A stretch of DNA of 47,025 nt, taken from positions 1-47,025 of the forward strand of contig JAMPEM010000015.1 in assembly GCA_023665145.1 (NCBI GenBank), given 5' to 3'. The position numbers and the translations under genes were made by a program. Shown piece by piece: positions 1 through 8,121 of this stretch (position 1 is its first letter; each line of letters starts with the position of its first letter). The notes beneath the pieces were generated by a model that saw only the letters and a program-made list of their open reading frames with translations, had not been told where the DNA came from and searched no databases. The stretch comes from Bacteroides sp. (lineage in GTDB: Bacteria; Bacteroidota; Bacteroidia; Bacteroidales; Muribaculaceae).

Positions 1-25
1 GCCTGTAAATCAATGATTTACAGGC
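1..25 (-). terminator. Hairpin after tRNA-Ser
   Basis: A perfect 10-bp inverted repeat, GCCTGTAAAT and ATTTACAGGC, with a 5-base loop lies 18 bases beyond the 3' end of the minus-strand tRNA-Ser. Its position fits a transcription terminator for that gene. Any U-tract would fall outside the window, so this is inferred from the stem and its place only. Confidence 0.5.
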
Positions 26-43
26 TTTGCCAACCTTAGGTTG

Positions 44-128
44 CGGAGAGAGAGGGATTCGAACCCCCGGAGGTGTGACCCTCAACGGTTTTCAAGACCG
101 CCGCATTCGACCACTCTGCCATCTCTCC
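44..128 (-). tRNA. tRNA-Ser (UGA)
   Basis: Read on the minus strand, the 85-base sequence has a 7-bp acceptor stem (GGAGAGA with TCTCTCC), discriminator G, an anticodon loop CTTGAAA giving anticodon UGA, a long class II variable arm, and a TTCGAAT T-loop. These features identify a serine tRNA. A Bacteroidota promoter (153-184) lies just upstream and a hairpin (1-25) just downstream, so the gene is probably a single transcription unit. The CCA end is not encoded (the 3' end reads GCAA). Confidence 0.95.
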
Positions 129-152
129 TGAAACGCTTTGCGTTTGCGAATG

Positions 153-184
153 CAAAGTTACTGCTTTTTTTCGCGTTTTCCAAA
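153..184 (-). promoter_or_regulatory. Promoter of tRNA-Ser
   Basis: On the minus strand there is a perfect -7 box TAACTTTG (153-160) and a TTTG -33 box (181-184) separated by 20 bases, the Bacteroidota housekeeping sigma (SigABfr-type) pattern. Transcription would begin near 147, about 20 bases before the tRNA 5' end. Confidence 0.8.
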
Positions 185-246
185 TATTTTTGCTGTTTTT
201 TTGCGTTATACCGCTCATCTATTTGAGCATCATTCTTTTATTGATA

Positions 247-1254
247 TTATTTTTTATTGAAAAGGGTTAATGCCAATCTTATCATTGAATGAGGTAGGTG
301 ACTAAGCAAACTGTATCTGAAACTTATGTTCTTATTAAGTATTTTCCAATCAAATTGCTCAGTTGCGTGTCTAATCATTTTATATGCTTTCTCTTTTTCT
401 CCTCTTGTATATGATATTCTGTTCATTCTTTTATACATATCGAAGACTCTATAGAAGTTTTGTTTTTGCGCCAGAAGGTATTCTTCTGAGTTAACACCGT
501 AATTTTCTCGGCAAATTGAGAGGAGGTCAAAGTCAACGAGCATATAATCAAATATTCTGCTGAATTGTTCGTTAGAGAAGCTTTCGGGATTTGATCTATA
601 GTAATATTTTGAGTTAGAGAATGCAATTACAGGGTCTTCGAGTAAGATATGTCTTGTGCATATTTCATCTATAAAGTAATTCTGTTTAGGATAATCATAT
701 TTTTGATATATTGTTTGATAGATACTTTTACGAGTTAGACCGCCGCATGCACCGAATTTCCATCCGTTAAGACTTTTTTTCAGAAGAGTACGTCCTGTAT
801 GAGATTTATCTACAGGAATTTCTTCGAGTGGATACTTTTTGCAGTTATTCTCAGTATCAACAAATGAATATACTGTTGGATATACTATGTCTGCGTTGAA
901 TTTCTTTTGAGTTGCAATAAGTTTTGACAGTGCATCTTTCTCAATCAAATCATCTGCATCGAGTTTGGAAATCCATTCACCTTTTGCTTTGAGTACTGCT
1001 GTTTTTCTTGGTTCGAAAGCTCTATGAGCAGGTGGATTTAATCTAAATACTTTTATTCTGGAATCTTTGGCAGCGTATTTTTGCAATATTCGCATGGTGT
1101 TGTCAGTGGAACCATCATCTACTACCACCAATTCCCAGTCTGCATAAGATTGGTGCAGTACGGATATGATGGCCGCATCAATATATTTTTCCGCATTATA
1201 TGCAGGCATAACTATCGACACGTATGGATTACTACCAATATCTTCACGAATCAT
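247..1254 (-). CDS. Family 2 glycosyltransferase
   Basis: A 335-residue GT-A fold glycosyltransferase. The N-terminal part has the family 2 signature: VSIVMPAYNAEKYI near residue 13, then VVVDDGSTDNT, and the nucleotide-sugar/metal-binding KLDADD motif near residue 96. These enzymes move a sugar from a nucleotide-activated donor onto a growing glycan, normally at the inner face of the cytoplasmic membrane, for capsule, O-antigen or protein glycan. The C-terminal third has no recognised motif and there is no membrane segment, so the acceptor cannot be named. The gene stands alone: the upstream aldolase operon ends 157 bases away with a terminator-like hairpin between. No polysaccharide cluster surrounds it, which argues for a role in a small or dispersed pathway. 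Family call is firm; substrate unknown. Confidence 0.88.
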   Translation of the reverse strand: MIREDIGSNPYVSIVMPAYNAEKYIDAAIISVLHQSYADWELVVVDDGSTDNTMRILQKYAAKDSRIKVFRLNPPAHRAFEPRKTAVLKAKGEWISKLDADDLIEKDALSKLIATQKKFNADIVYPTVYSFVDTENNCKKYPLEEIPVDKSHTGRTLLKKSLNGWKFGACGGLTRKSIYQTIYQKYDYPKQNYFIDEICTRHILLEDPVIAFSNSKYYYRSNPESFSNEQFSRIFDYMLVDFDLLSICRENYGVNSEEYLLAQKQNFYRVFDMYKRMNRISYTRGEKEKAYKMIRHATEQFDWKILNKNISFRYSLLSHLPHSMIRLALTLFNKK

Positions 1255-1290
1255 TTAATATAATATTTCAATTGTCTGCGTTGGAGATTG

Positions 1291-1325
1291 TAAAAAATAA
1301 ATGTCGATGGTCTTTGACATTTATT
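1291..1325 (-). terminator. Terminator-like hairpin
   Basis: A 10-bp perfect stem, AATAAATGTC (1296-1305) with GACATTTATT (1316-1325), is followed on the minus strand by a run of six T. It fits an intrinsic terminator for the aldolase/transporter operon. Because the best promoter candidate for the glycosyltransferase lies upstream of it, it could instead act as an attenuator in that gene's leader. Confidence 0.6.
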
Positions 1326-1341
1326 CTTTACATCTTTTATG

Positions 1342-1373
1342 CAAATTTATAATTTTATATTTACATACACAAT
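1342..1373 (-). promoter_or_regulatory. Possible glycosyltransferase promoter
   Basis: The minus strand carries TAAATTTG (1342-1349), matching the -7 consensus, with ATTG (1370-1373) 20 bases upstream as an imperfect -33 box. Transcription would start near 1336 and must pass the hairpin at 1291-1325 to reach the gene, so the assignment is tentative. Confidence 0.4.
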
Positions 1374-1410
1374 ATTTTAATTAGAAATAGTGGATTTTGC
1401 TGTTATTTTG

Positions 1411-2454
1411 TTATCTTTTGTCAATAATTTTCATTAATTTTTCTATTTCTTCATTCGTAGTAGACCAATCTGTAACCAATCTCACGTCTGTAATTTCTTT
1501 ACCGGGGGCACCCCAAATGCCGTATCCCACTTTTCCGTCAAGTCTTTCCAGAAGTTTGTTGGAGAATTTAAAGAATTGCTGATTTGTCTGTGACGGTATG
1601 AAACATTCTATCCCTTTTGCAGTAAGAAAATTTTTAATTTGTATGGCATATTTCACTGCATTTGCACCTAATTCTTCGTACAGGCCGTCTCTGAGCAGCA
1701 TATCGAATTGGGCTGCTATGAGCCATCCCTTTGCGAACAGTGCTCCATGCCTTTTTATGGTATTGAAAAGATATTGTTCTCCTTGTCTGCCATCCATATT
1801 CTTTATCACAAGGGCTTCTCCAAACAATGCTCCACATTTTGTGCCACCGATATAGAAGGCGTCACACATCTCTGCGATATTTTTCAATGAGGTGTCACAT
1901 TGATTGCATCCGAGTGCATACGCAAGACGTGCTCCATCAAGGTATAGTTTAAGGTTGTAATGCTCACATACTTCCTTTATCGCAGTTAATTCTTGCAGAG
2001 AATATAAAGTCCCGAGTTCAGTGGGTTGAGTGATGTAGACCATTCCGGGAATAACCATATGTGGCCATGTAAGATCGTTATAGAATCCTTGCATATATCT
2101 CTCTATAACATCTGCAGTGATTTTGAAATCGATGTCAGGCAGTGTAATCACTTTATTTCCGACAGCTTCGATAGCAGCCGCTTCATGAACATTGATATGT
2201 GATTGAGGAGCACATATCACCCCTTCCCCTTTTGCTGTCAATATATCTATCGCTACGGCGTTTGTTTGTGTGCCCCCACTCAGAAAAAACACTGTTCCCG
2301 CATCAAGTCCGCATTTCTCAAGAATTTGTCGAGAAACATCTTTCGTTATCGAGTCTTGTCCATATCCCGCCATTGCGCACATGTTTAGTTCTATAATTCT
2401 ATTAAGAACTTTGGGATGTGCTCCGTGGCTATAATCAAATCCTAATTGAGTCAT
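1411..2454 (-). CDS. Low-specificity threonine aldolase
   Basis: A 347-residue fold-type I PLP enzyme of the beta-eliminating lyase/threonine aldolase family. It splits L-threonine or L-allo-threonine to glycine and acetaldehyde in the cytoplasm. Seen in the sequence: the N-terminal YSHGAHPKVL segment, a glycine-rich SGGTQTN cofactor-phosphate loop, LYLDGARLAYAL with the Asp that contacts the pyridine nitrogen, and GGTKCGALFGEAL, whose Lys206 should form the Schiff base. Length is normal for the family. Its start overlaps the stop of the upstream transporter gene by 4 bases, so the two are co-translated. That coupling hints that the transporter supplies or exports a related small organic molecule, but this is inference. 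Strong family call; stereospecificity not determined. Confidence 0.9.
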   Translation of the reverse strand: MTQLGFDYSHGAHPKVLNRIIELNMCAMAGYGQDSITKDVSRQILEKCGLDAGTVFFLSGGTQTNAVAIDILTAKGEGVICAPQSHINVHEAAAIEAVGNKVITLPDIDFKITADVIERYMQGFYNDLTWPHMVIPGMVYITQPTELGTLYSLQELTAIKEVCEHYNLKLYLDGARLAYALGCNQCDTSLKNIAEMCDAFYIGGTKCGALFGEALVIKNMDGRQGEQYLFNTIKRHGALFAKGWLIAAQFDMLLRDGLYEELGANAVKYAIQIKNFLTAKGIECFIPSQTNQQFFKFSNKLLERLDGKVGYGIWGAPGKEITDVRLVTDWSTTNEEIEKLMKIIDKR

Positions 2455-3458
2455 TTCGATTCCTCCTCCTTTTTTCTTTGGAGATAAAGTTGATAAGAAT
2501 TAAATATATTATGCCAAACGCTGTAGAATCCTCCGGCCACAGCTGTTACGGGTGTAAGGAACGTATACCCCATCCATATAATGAATACTGTATTTTTTTG
2601 ACCTAATGCTTGTCCCCCCTCTATAGTACAATTGAATAGGCTGCCTATTCTTTTGCCTGCAATAAATTGAAAAATGCAACATAGAAATGTAGCCAATGCT
2701 ATTTGTGACATTGTAATAAAAGGCAGACTGCTGTGAACAATAGCTCTTACAGTGACTGATATGGCTATAGCCAAAGCGACTGCCCAGATATAAAAGGGTA
2801 GATCACGCATAGTTGTAAGTCGTTTTTGCATATTTGGTGCTTTAGCTCTTATTATCAAAGCAAGAATCAACGGGCATATTAAAAGGGGAAAGACTTTACT
2901 GATGATCTTTATGAATGTGGGTATAAAAGTGGCATCTGCATGAGGATGGGCAAGAGGTAGCAATGCCGGAGCTGCGAGGGCAATTGCAAGATTTATCACG
3001 ATAGTATATGAAGTGATGTCAGCTGCACTTCCTCCGAGCTTTCTTGTCACCACGGCGGCTGCCGTTGCTGTGGGACACAGCAAACAAAGCATTGCACATT
3101 CGGCTACAATTCTCCACTCAAGATTTTGAATTATTGTGAGGGATATGGCAAATATGGTGAAAAGAAGTAATTGGATTGCCATGTGCCATATATGCCATTT
3201 CCGCAATCTTAATTCTTTTGGTGATATCGAGAGGAAAGTTAAAAACAGCATTGAAAAAATCAACAATGGTTGAACTACACCCACCGCCCTGTTTGCAAAC
3301 TCATGTGTATAGTCAAGAAATGGCAGATTTACATATAGAAAATAGGCAGCAATCCCGGCTAATATGGAAAGCGGCAAAGTCCAATTTTTCAGAAATGAGA
3401 TTACTCCGGAGGTGTGCAGGGAATGAAAATGAATATTGGGACGAAGTATATAGTGCAT
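2451..3458 (-). CDS. BASS-family transporter
   Basis: A 335-residue polytopic inner-membrane protein with about nine to ten hydrophobic segments, resembling the bile acid:sodium symporter (BASS) superfamily. Motifs include LLCPTATAAAVVTRKLGG in the middle and GGQALGQKNTVFIIWMGY in the C-terminal third, corresponding to the conserved crossover region of these carriers. BASS proteins move organic anions such as bile acids, pantoate or keto acids with sodium; the substrate here cannot be read from sequence. It precedes and overlaps the threonine aldolase by 4 bases, forming a two-gene operon. The start is the first ATG of the frame; an internal start is possible because the first 20 residues are polar. 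No clear promoter box was found upstream. Confidence 0.78.
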   Translation of the reverse strand: MHYILRPNIHFHSLHTSGVISFLKNWTLPLSILAGIAAYFLYVNLPFLDYTHEFANRAVGVVQPLLIFSMLFLTFLSISPKELRLRKWHIWHMAIQLLLFTIFAISLTIIQNLEWRIVAECAMLCLLCPTATAAAVVTRKLGGSAADITSYTIVINLAIALAAPALLPLAHPHADATFIPTFIKIISKVFPLLICPLILALIIRAKAPNMQKRLTTMRDLPFYIWAVALAIAISVTVRAIVHSSLPFITMSQIALATFLCCIFQFIAGKRIGSLFNCTIEGGQALGQKNTVFIIWMGYTFLTPVTAVAGGFYSVWHNIFNSYQLYLQRKKEEESK

Positions 3459-3623
3459 CGATATATATAAGTTTAGGGATAAAAACGTAATTCATTATCA
3501 CCTAATAACGCTGTTTTCATATTCAATATTGCCTTAAGAATCCAAAAACAATTATACTTTGTATTCGTTATATAAATGTAAAGGAGCGTCTGTGACGCCT
3601 CTCCATTTATGCTGCATACGAAT

Positions 3624-5732
3624 ATGGCTAAAAAATTATCAATTCTCCGCAATGACCCTTGGCTCGAGCCATTCTCAACAGCTATTGAAGGTCGACATCA
3701 AGATGTAATCAAAACGTTGGATCGGTTGACAAGTCACACAGGTGGTTCTCTGTCATCATTTGCCAACGCCTATAATTATTATGGTCTTCATAGAGATACC
3801 GACGGGCATTGGATATTCCGTGAGCTTGCTCCCAACGCTACAAACATTTGGCTTATCGGAACATTTAACAATTGGCAAAAGGATGAGCAATTTCGCCTGC
3901 ATCCTGCCGATAATGGTGTCTGGGAAGGAAAATTTCCCGCCGAACTGATTCATAACGGTGATTTGTATAAGATGTATGTACAGTGGGCTGAGGGTGAAGG
4001 TGAACGTATTCCGGCCTATGCGACAAGAGTGGTACAGGATGAAAACACCAAAATCTTCTCCGCAGAAGTATATGAACCCGAAAAGCCCTATACTTTTAAG
4101 ATAAAGAAATTCAAACCGGACACGGAGCCGCTGCTAATCTATGAGTGCCACATCGGAATGGCTCAGGAGAAGGAAGGTGTAGGAACATACGATGAATTTC
4201 GCAGCAAAATTCTGCCGCGTATTGCCAAAGACGGTTACAATGCTATCCAGATTATGGCTATTCAGGAGCATCCATATTACGGATCTTTCGGATATCATGT
4301 CTCAAGCTTTTACGCACCCTCGTCAAGATTCGGGACACCCGATGACCTCAAACGCCTCATAGATGAAGCACATAAGCTTGGATTAGCCGTCATTATGGAT
4401 ATCGTACATTCCCACGCGGTGAAGAACGAAGTAGAAGGGCTGGGACGTCTTGACGGCAGCTATGACCTTTATTTTTATGGTGATGGAAGGCGTGAACATC
4501 CGGCATGGGATTCTCTTATTTTTGATTACGGCAAAGACAATGTGCTCCATTTCCTCCTTTCTAATTGCAAATATTGGCTTGAGGAATTCCATTTTGACGG
4601 ATTCCGCTTTGATGGTGTGACCTCGATGCTTTATTACGACCATGGTCTTGGAAAAGCATTTGGCGGATATGCAGATTATTATGATGGCAATCAGGACACT
4701 AATGCAATTACCTATCTCACGCTTGCCAATATATTGATTCATGACATCAACCGCAACGCAATAACCATTGCTGAAGAGATGTCAGGTATGCCGGGTCTTG
4801 CCGTAAAGTTTGACAATGGAGGAATGGGGTTTGATTATCGCATGGCAATGGGTATTCCGGATTATTGGATTAAGACTATCAAGGAGAAAAAAGATGAAGA
4901 TTGGCATCCTACTTCTATATTCTGGGAACTGACAAATCGTCGCTCGGATGAAAAGACAATATCTTATTGCGAAAGTCATGACCAGGCCTTGGTTGGTGAT
5001 AAGACAATAATTTTCCGACTCATAGATAAAGAGATGTATTGGCACATGAGTGTGGATGACAATAATTCCGTGGTGGAACGTGGAATGGCTCTGCACAAGA
5101 TGATACGCCTTGTCACCTTAGCGTCAATCAATGGTGGCTATCTTAACTTTATGGGTAACGAATTCGGACATCCGGAATGGATTGATTTCCCTCGCGACGG
5201 TAACGGCTGGAGTTACAAATATGCCCGCAGACAATGGGAACTTGTGGATCGTGATGACCTTAAATACAAATTCCTTAACCGATTTGACAACGCTATGGTG
5301 GGACTCGTATCTGAAGTATATGGGTTTGAGAATCTCCCGGTTGAGAAACTGTGGGAGAAAGATGATGACCAAGTGCTTGCATTCCGCCGAGGAAACCTTA
5401 TCTTTGTCTTCAACTGGAATCCGGTCAAATCCTTCTCCGATTACGGCTTTCTTGCTCCGGCCGGAGAATATGAAGTGGTGCTGGACAGCGACAACCTGCA
5501 ATTCGGAGGATTCGGAAATGTGGATGATACCGTACACCATTTCACTTCCCCTGACCCTCTCTACTCCCCGGCCGGCAAGGGGTGGCTAAAAATGTATCTG
5601 CCTGCCCGATCGGCTCAAGTGCTTAAACTTATACAAGCATCGCCACAACGCAACGGTTCTGCAAGGAAAACATCACCAAAATCCGGTATGGAAAAGTCTA
5701 AATCAGTCTCTAATCATACGAAAAAGAAATGA
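3624..5732 (+). CDS. glgB: 1,4-alpha-glucan branching enzyme
   Basis: Glycogen branching enzyme: cleaves alpha-1,4 glucan chains and re-attaches them by alpha-1,6 links. About 702 residues. Order of domains: a short N-terminal helix ending DPWLEPF, a CBM48 module with WLIGTFNNW, the GH13 barrel, and a C-terminal all-beta domain. Catalytic residues visible (numbered from this start): nucleophile Asp330 in GFRFDGVT, acid/base Glu384 in IAEEMSG, and Asp453 in CESHDQ. The motif set is of the eukaryote-like branching enzyme type common in Bacteroidota. I chose the ATG at 3624 because homologues begin close to the DPWLEP motif; the ATG at 3609 would add five residues. The last ~35 residues are Ser/Lys-rich and probably disordered. 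The stop overlaps the start of cmk by 4 bases. A small hairpin (GCGTC-TGT-GACGC) lies at 3586-3598 just before the gene. Confidence 0.95.
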   Translation: MAKKLSILRNDPWLEPFSTAIEGRHQDVIKTLDRLTSHTGGSLSSFANAYNYYGLHRDTDGHWIFRELAPNATNIWLIGTFNNWQKDEQFRLHPADNGVWEGKFPAELIHNGDLYKMYVQWAEGEGERIPAYATRVVQDENTKIFSAEVYEPEKPYTFKIKKFKPDTEPLLIYECHIGMAQEKEGVGTYDEFRSKILPRIAKDGYNAIQIMAIQEHPYYGSFGYHVSSFYAPSSRFGTPDDLKRLIDEAHKLGLAVIMDIVHSHAVKNEVEGLGRLDGSYDLYFYGDGRREHPAWDSLIFDYGKDNVLHFLLSNCKYWLEEFHFDGFRFDGVTSMLYYDHGLGKAFGGYADYYDGNQDTNAITYLTLANILIHDINRNAITIAEEMSGMPGLAVKFDNGGMGFDYRMAMGIPDYWIKTIKEKKDEDWHPTSIFWELTNRRSDEKTISYCESHDQALVGDKTIIFRLIDKEMYWHMSVDDNNSVVERGMALHKMIRLVTLASINGGYLNFMGNEFGHPEWIDFPRDGNGWSYKYARRQWELVDRDDLKYKFLNRFDNAMVGLVSEVYGFENLPVEKLWEKDDDQVLAFRRGNLIFVFNWNPVKSFSDYGFLAPAGEYEVVLDSDNLQFGGFGNVDDTVHHFTSPDPLYSPAGKGWLKMYLPARSAQVLKLIQASPQRNGSARKTSPKSGMEKSKSVSNHTKKK

Positions 5733-6424
5733 ACAAGATTGTAATTGCAATCGATGGATACTCATCGTCAGGGAAAAGCACCATGGCCAAAGAATTGGCT
5801 GCTAAAATAGGGTATGCTTATATTGATAGTGGCGCGATGTATCGTGCTGTAACCCTCTATGCTTTGCGTCACGGAATGATTGCATCTGACGGCTCTGTGG
5901 ATAAAAAAGCTCTCACAGATGCTCTTGACGATATTCATATTACATTCAAAGTCAACCCGCAAACTCATGCAAGCCGCACTTTCCTAAATGGCGAAGATGT
6001 GGAAGACGTTATTCGCGGCATGGAAGTCTCGGAACATGTCAGTCCGGTTGCCGTAATTCCTGAAGTGAGACACCATCTTGTGAAATTGCAACAAAAATAT
6101 GGTGCAGAGAAAGGTATCGTGATGGATGGTCGAGACATCGGAACTACCGTCTTCCCTAATGCCGAAATGAAAATATTCGTTAACGCATCCCCGGAGGTCA
6201 GGGCAAAACGTCGCCAACTTGAGCTTGAACAAAAAGGAGAGAAAGTGGATTTCAATGAGGTACTTGCCAATATTAAAGAGCGTGACCATATAGATACCAC
6301 AAGGAAAGAATCACCATTGCGTAAGGCAGATGACGCAATCTTGCTCGACAATGATAATCTTACTCATCAAGAGCAAATGAAATTCCTTCTGGACACCTTT
6401 GAGAGAATTACACATCACTCTTAA
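5729..6424 (+). CDS. cmk: Cytidylate kinase
   Basis: A 231-residue CMP/dCMP kinase that phosphorylates (d)CMP with ATP in pyrimidine nucleotide supply. The P-loop GYSSSGKST begins at residue 10, followed by YIDSGAMYRA (substrate side), DGRDIGTTVFP (CMP-binding Arg/Asp) and a lid region with ANIKERDHIDTTRKESPL. Length is typical. The ATG overlaps the glgB stop (ATGA), so translation is coupled to the branching enzyme. The pairing of glycogen branching with CMP kinase has no obvious metabolic logic and probably only shares transcription. Downstream 41 bases carry an inverted pair of the recurring AAACAACC motif before ispH. Confidence 0.96.
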   Translation: MNKIVIAIDGYSSSGKSTMAKELAAKIGYAYIDSGAMYRAVTLYALRHGMIASDGSVDKKALTDALDDIHITFKVNPQTHASRTFLNGEDVEDVIRGMEVSEHVSPVAVIPEVRHHLVKLQQKYGAEKGIVMDGRDIGTTVFPNAEMKIFVNASPEVRAKRRQLELEQKGEKVDFNEVLANIKERDHIDTTRKESPLRKADDAILLDNDNLTHQEQMKFLLDTFERITHHS

Positions 6425-6461
6425 GAGGTCGTTTAGTAATTAAAATTAAACAACCTTTTAA
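6421..6461. repeat. Inverted pair of AAACAACC motif
   Basis: TTAAGAGGTCGTTTA (from 6421, overlapping the cmk stop) and TTAAACAACCTTTTAA (6446-6461) form an imperfect palindrome able to fold into a 13-14 bp stem with two mismatches or wobbles. The arm belongs to a motif repeated in at least five intergenic regions here. It may be a terminator, a protein site, or a mobile palindrome; function is unknown. Confidence 0.6.
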
Positions 6462-6465
6462 TGTA

Positions 6466-7341
6466 ATGATTCAAATAGAGATTGACAAAGATTCAGGATT
6501 CTGCTTCGGTGTAGTCACAGCCATTCGTAAAGCTGAAGAAGAGCTTGAACGGTCCGGTTCGCTATACTGTCTCGGAGATATTGTGCATAATTCTGACGAG
6601 GTGGAACGCCTGCGTAAAAAAGGATTGCTCACAGTGACACATCCCGACATCTCTACGCTCAAAAATGTAAATGTCCTGCTTAGGGCTCATGGCGAACCTC
6701 CCTCCACTTATTCCCTTGCCAAACGGCAAGGAATCCACATCATCGATGCAACTTGCCCGGTGGTGCTTCAGCTTCAACGCCGCATCAAACAAGCATACGA
6801 CGCTTCTGCAAATTCCGATAATCCTCCGATTATAGTCATTTACGGTAAACTCGGTCATGCTGAAGTCAATGGACTGGTCGGACAAACCGACGGCAACGCT
6901 GTAGTTATTCAATCGGAAGATGACCTTGACAAAATCGACTTTTCAAGAGACATTCTCCTGTATTCCCAAACAACAAAATCCATCGAAGGATTCCAAAACA
7001 TCGTTCAGGCTATCAAAGCCAGAAAGAAGGAGGGTAAATTTCAATACTACGATACTATCTGCCGTCAGGTAGCCAACCGGATTCCTCATATTCGTGCCTT
7101 CGCTGCAGAGCATGAAGTCATCCTCTTTGTATGCGGAAAGAAAAGCAGCAATGGGAAAGTACTCTTTGCTGAATGTAAAAGCGTAAATCCCAAATCCTAT
7201 CTTATCAGCAATACTGACGAAATTGACCCTCAATGGATTGAGGGTGTCAAAAAGATTGGAATTTGTGGCGCCACCTCTACCCCTTCCTGGCTTATGGCTG
7301 AAGTAAAAAAATATCTTGACAATAATCTTGCCGCAAAATAA
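6466..7341 (+). CDS. ispH: 4-hydroxy-3-methylbut-2-enyl diphosphate reductase
   Basis: IspH (LytB), the last enzyme of the non-mevalonate isoprenoid pathway, converting HMBPP to IPP and DMAPP with an iron-sulfur cluster in the cytoplasm. 291 residues, normal length. The three cluster cysteines are visible: Cys13 in GFCFGV, Cys97 in DATCPVV and Cys267 in ICGATSTP. Conserved histidine-containing segments RAHGEPP and YGKLGHAEVNGL are also present. The ATG at 6466 places Cys13 at the expected spot. The gene lies between cmk and tadA on the same strand; the spacers of 41 and 48 bases each carry copies of the TTAAGAG/AAACAACC motif, so it may share a transcript with its neighbours. Confidence 0.96.
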   Translation: MIQIEIDKDSGFCFGVVTAIRKAEEELERSGSLYCLGDIVHNSDEVERLRKKGLLTVTHPDISTLKNVNVLLRAHGEPPSTYSLAKRQGIHIIDATCPVVLQLQRRIKQAYDASANSDNPPIIVIYGKLGHAEVNGLVGQTDGNAVVIQSEDDLDKIDFSRDILLYSQTTKSIEGFQNIVQAIKARKKEGKFQYYDTICRQVANRIPHIRAFAAEHEVILFVCGKKSSNGKVLFAECKSVNPKSYLISNTDEIDPQWIEGVKKIGICGATSTPSWLMAEVKKYLDNNLAAK

Positions 7342-7350
7342 TCCTGATAA

Positions 7351-7368
7351 TTTAAGAGATTGTTTTGA
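7351..7368. repeat. Copy of TTAAGAGGTTGTTT-type motif
   Basis: TTTAAGAGATTGTTTTGA lies in the 48-base ispH-tadA gap and matches the reverse orientation of the recurring intergenic motif with a one-base change in the centre. It is 22 bases upstream of the tadA start. Confidence 0.5.
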
Positions 7369-7389
7369 GATTGTATAATAATACTTAAA

Positions 7390-7860
7390 ATGATAGACGA
7401 ATCTCAATACCAACAAGATGAACGATTCATGCGTGCCGCACTTGAAGAAGCCCGGGCTGCCGCAGAAGAAGACGAAGTGCCTATTGGAGCCGTAATCGTG
7501 TGCAATGGTAAAATAATAGGACGCGGACATAACCTTACACAACGACTCAACGATGTCACCGCTCATGCTGAAATGCAGGCTATAACTGCCGCTTCCGAAT
7601 ATCTTGGTGGGAAATACCTGCCGGAATGTACACTTTATGTCACCGTAGAACCTTGCATGATGTGTGCCGGAGCTTTAGGATGGGCACAAATAGGCAGAAT
7701 TGTCTATGCTGCCGATGATCCGAAACGCGGATACTCCACCATGCTAAATCCCGATAAACCCAAATTATCCCCACTTCATCCCAAAACTCTTATTACTCAG
7801 GGAATCCTTGCCGACCAAGCTGCTGACTTGATGCAATCATTCTTTAAATCCAAACGATAG
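7390..7860 (+). CDS. tadA: tRNA-specific adenosine deaminase
   Basis: A 156-residue zinc deaminase of the cytidine-deaminase fold, matching TadA, which converts the wobble adenosine of tRNA-Arg(ACG) to inosine. Zinc ligands His59, Cys89 and Cys92 and proton shuttle Glu61 are seen in AHAEMQA and EPCMMCAGA. DEVPIGAVIV and GRGHNLTQRLNDVTAHAE are typical of TadA rather than guanine deaminase. Length and start are normal. It follows ispH by 48 bases. A guanine or other nucleoside deaminase of the same fold is the alternative, judged unlikely. Confidence 0.92.
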   Translation: MIDESQYQQDERFMRAALEEARAAAEEDEVPIGAVIVCNGKIIGRGHNLTQRLNDVTAHAEMQAITAASEYLGGKYLPECTLYVTVEPCMMCAGALGWAQIGRIVYAADDPKRGYSTMLNPDKPKLSPLHPKTLITQGILADQAADLMQSFFKSKR

Positions 7861-8109
7861 ATTATATAAATTTCGCAGGCTTCAACTTGCGAAAAGTTAG
7901 GAGTTTGAGGTTAGTCGTTAGAGAATTATCGAAAAATTTAGAGATTGTTTAAAACAATAGTTCCTTAAACAACCATAATCTATAACCATAAACCTCAAGT
8001 TTCCAAGTTGGCAAGCTACTCGAAAAACTTGAATTATTTGATTAGAAGTTGATTCCATTTATTTAACGAGCGATTGGCTGCAGAAACATCCTGTCTCAAT
8101 TTTTTTTTG
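7861..8109. other. Structured intergenic region
   Basis: About 250 bases before bioA with no open frame. It holds a 7-bp hairpin TTTCGCA/TGCGAAA (7871-7894), a copy of the recurring motif TTTAGAGATTGTTTAAAA (7937-7954) facing a second copy TTAAACAACC (7965-7974), and distant inverted segments GTTTGAGGTTA (from about 7902) and TAAACCTCAAG (from about 7988). No known RNA family was recognised and no TTGTAAC-type BirA palindrome was seen. Confidence 0.45.
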
Positions 8110-8117
8110 TAACTTTG
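8110..8117 (+). promoter_or_regulatory. -7 box of bioA
   Basis: A perfect TAACTTTG ends only four bases before the bioA ATG (8122). In Bacteroidota the transcript begins roughly 5-7 bases after this box, so the mRNA would start at or next to the start codon. No TTTG -33 box stands at the usual distance. Confidence 0.6.
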
Positions 8118-8121
8118 CGTC

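Noticed and set aside
36..226. Small open frames on both strands over the tRNA-Ser gene
   Set aside because: They overlap a clear tRNA; the peptide sequences are products of the structural RNA.
3551..3561. ATACTTTG as the glgB promoter -7 box
   Set aside because: It matches TTTG but not the TA at the right distance, so the consensus is not met.
7861..8121. BirA operator or biotin riboswitch before bioA
   Set aside because: No TTGTAAC/GTTACAA palindrome was seen, and no biotin riboswitch class is known to me.
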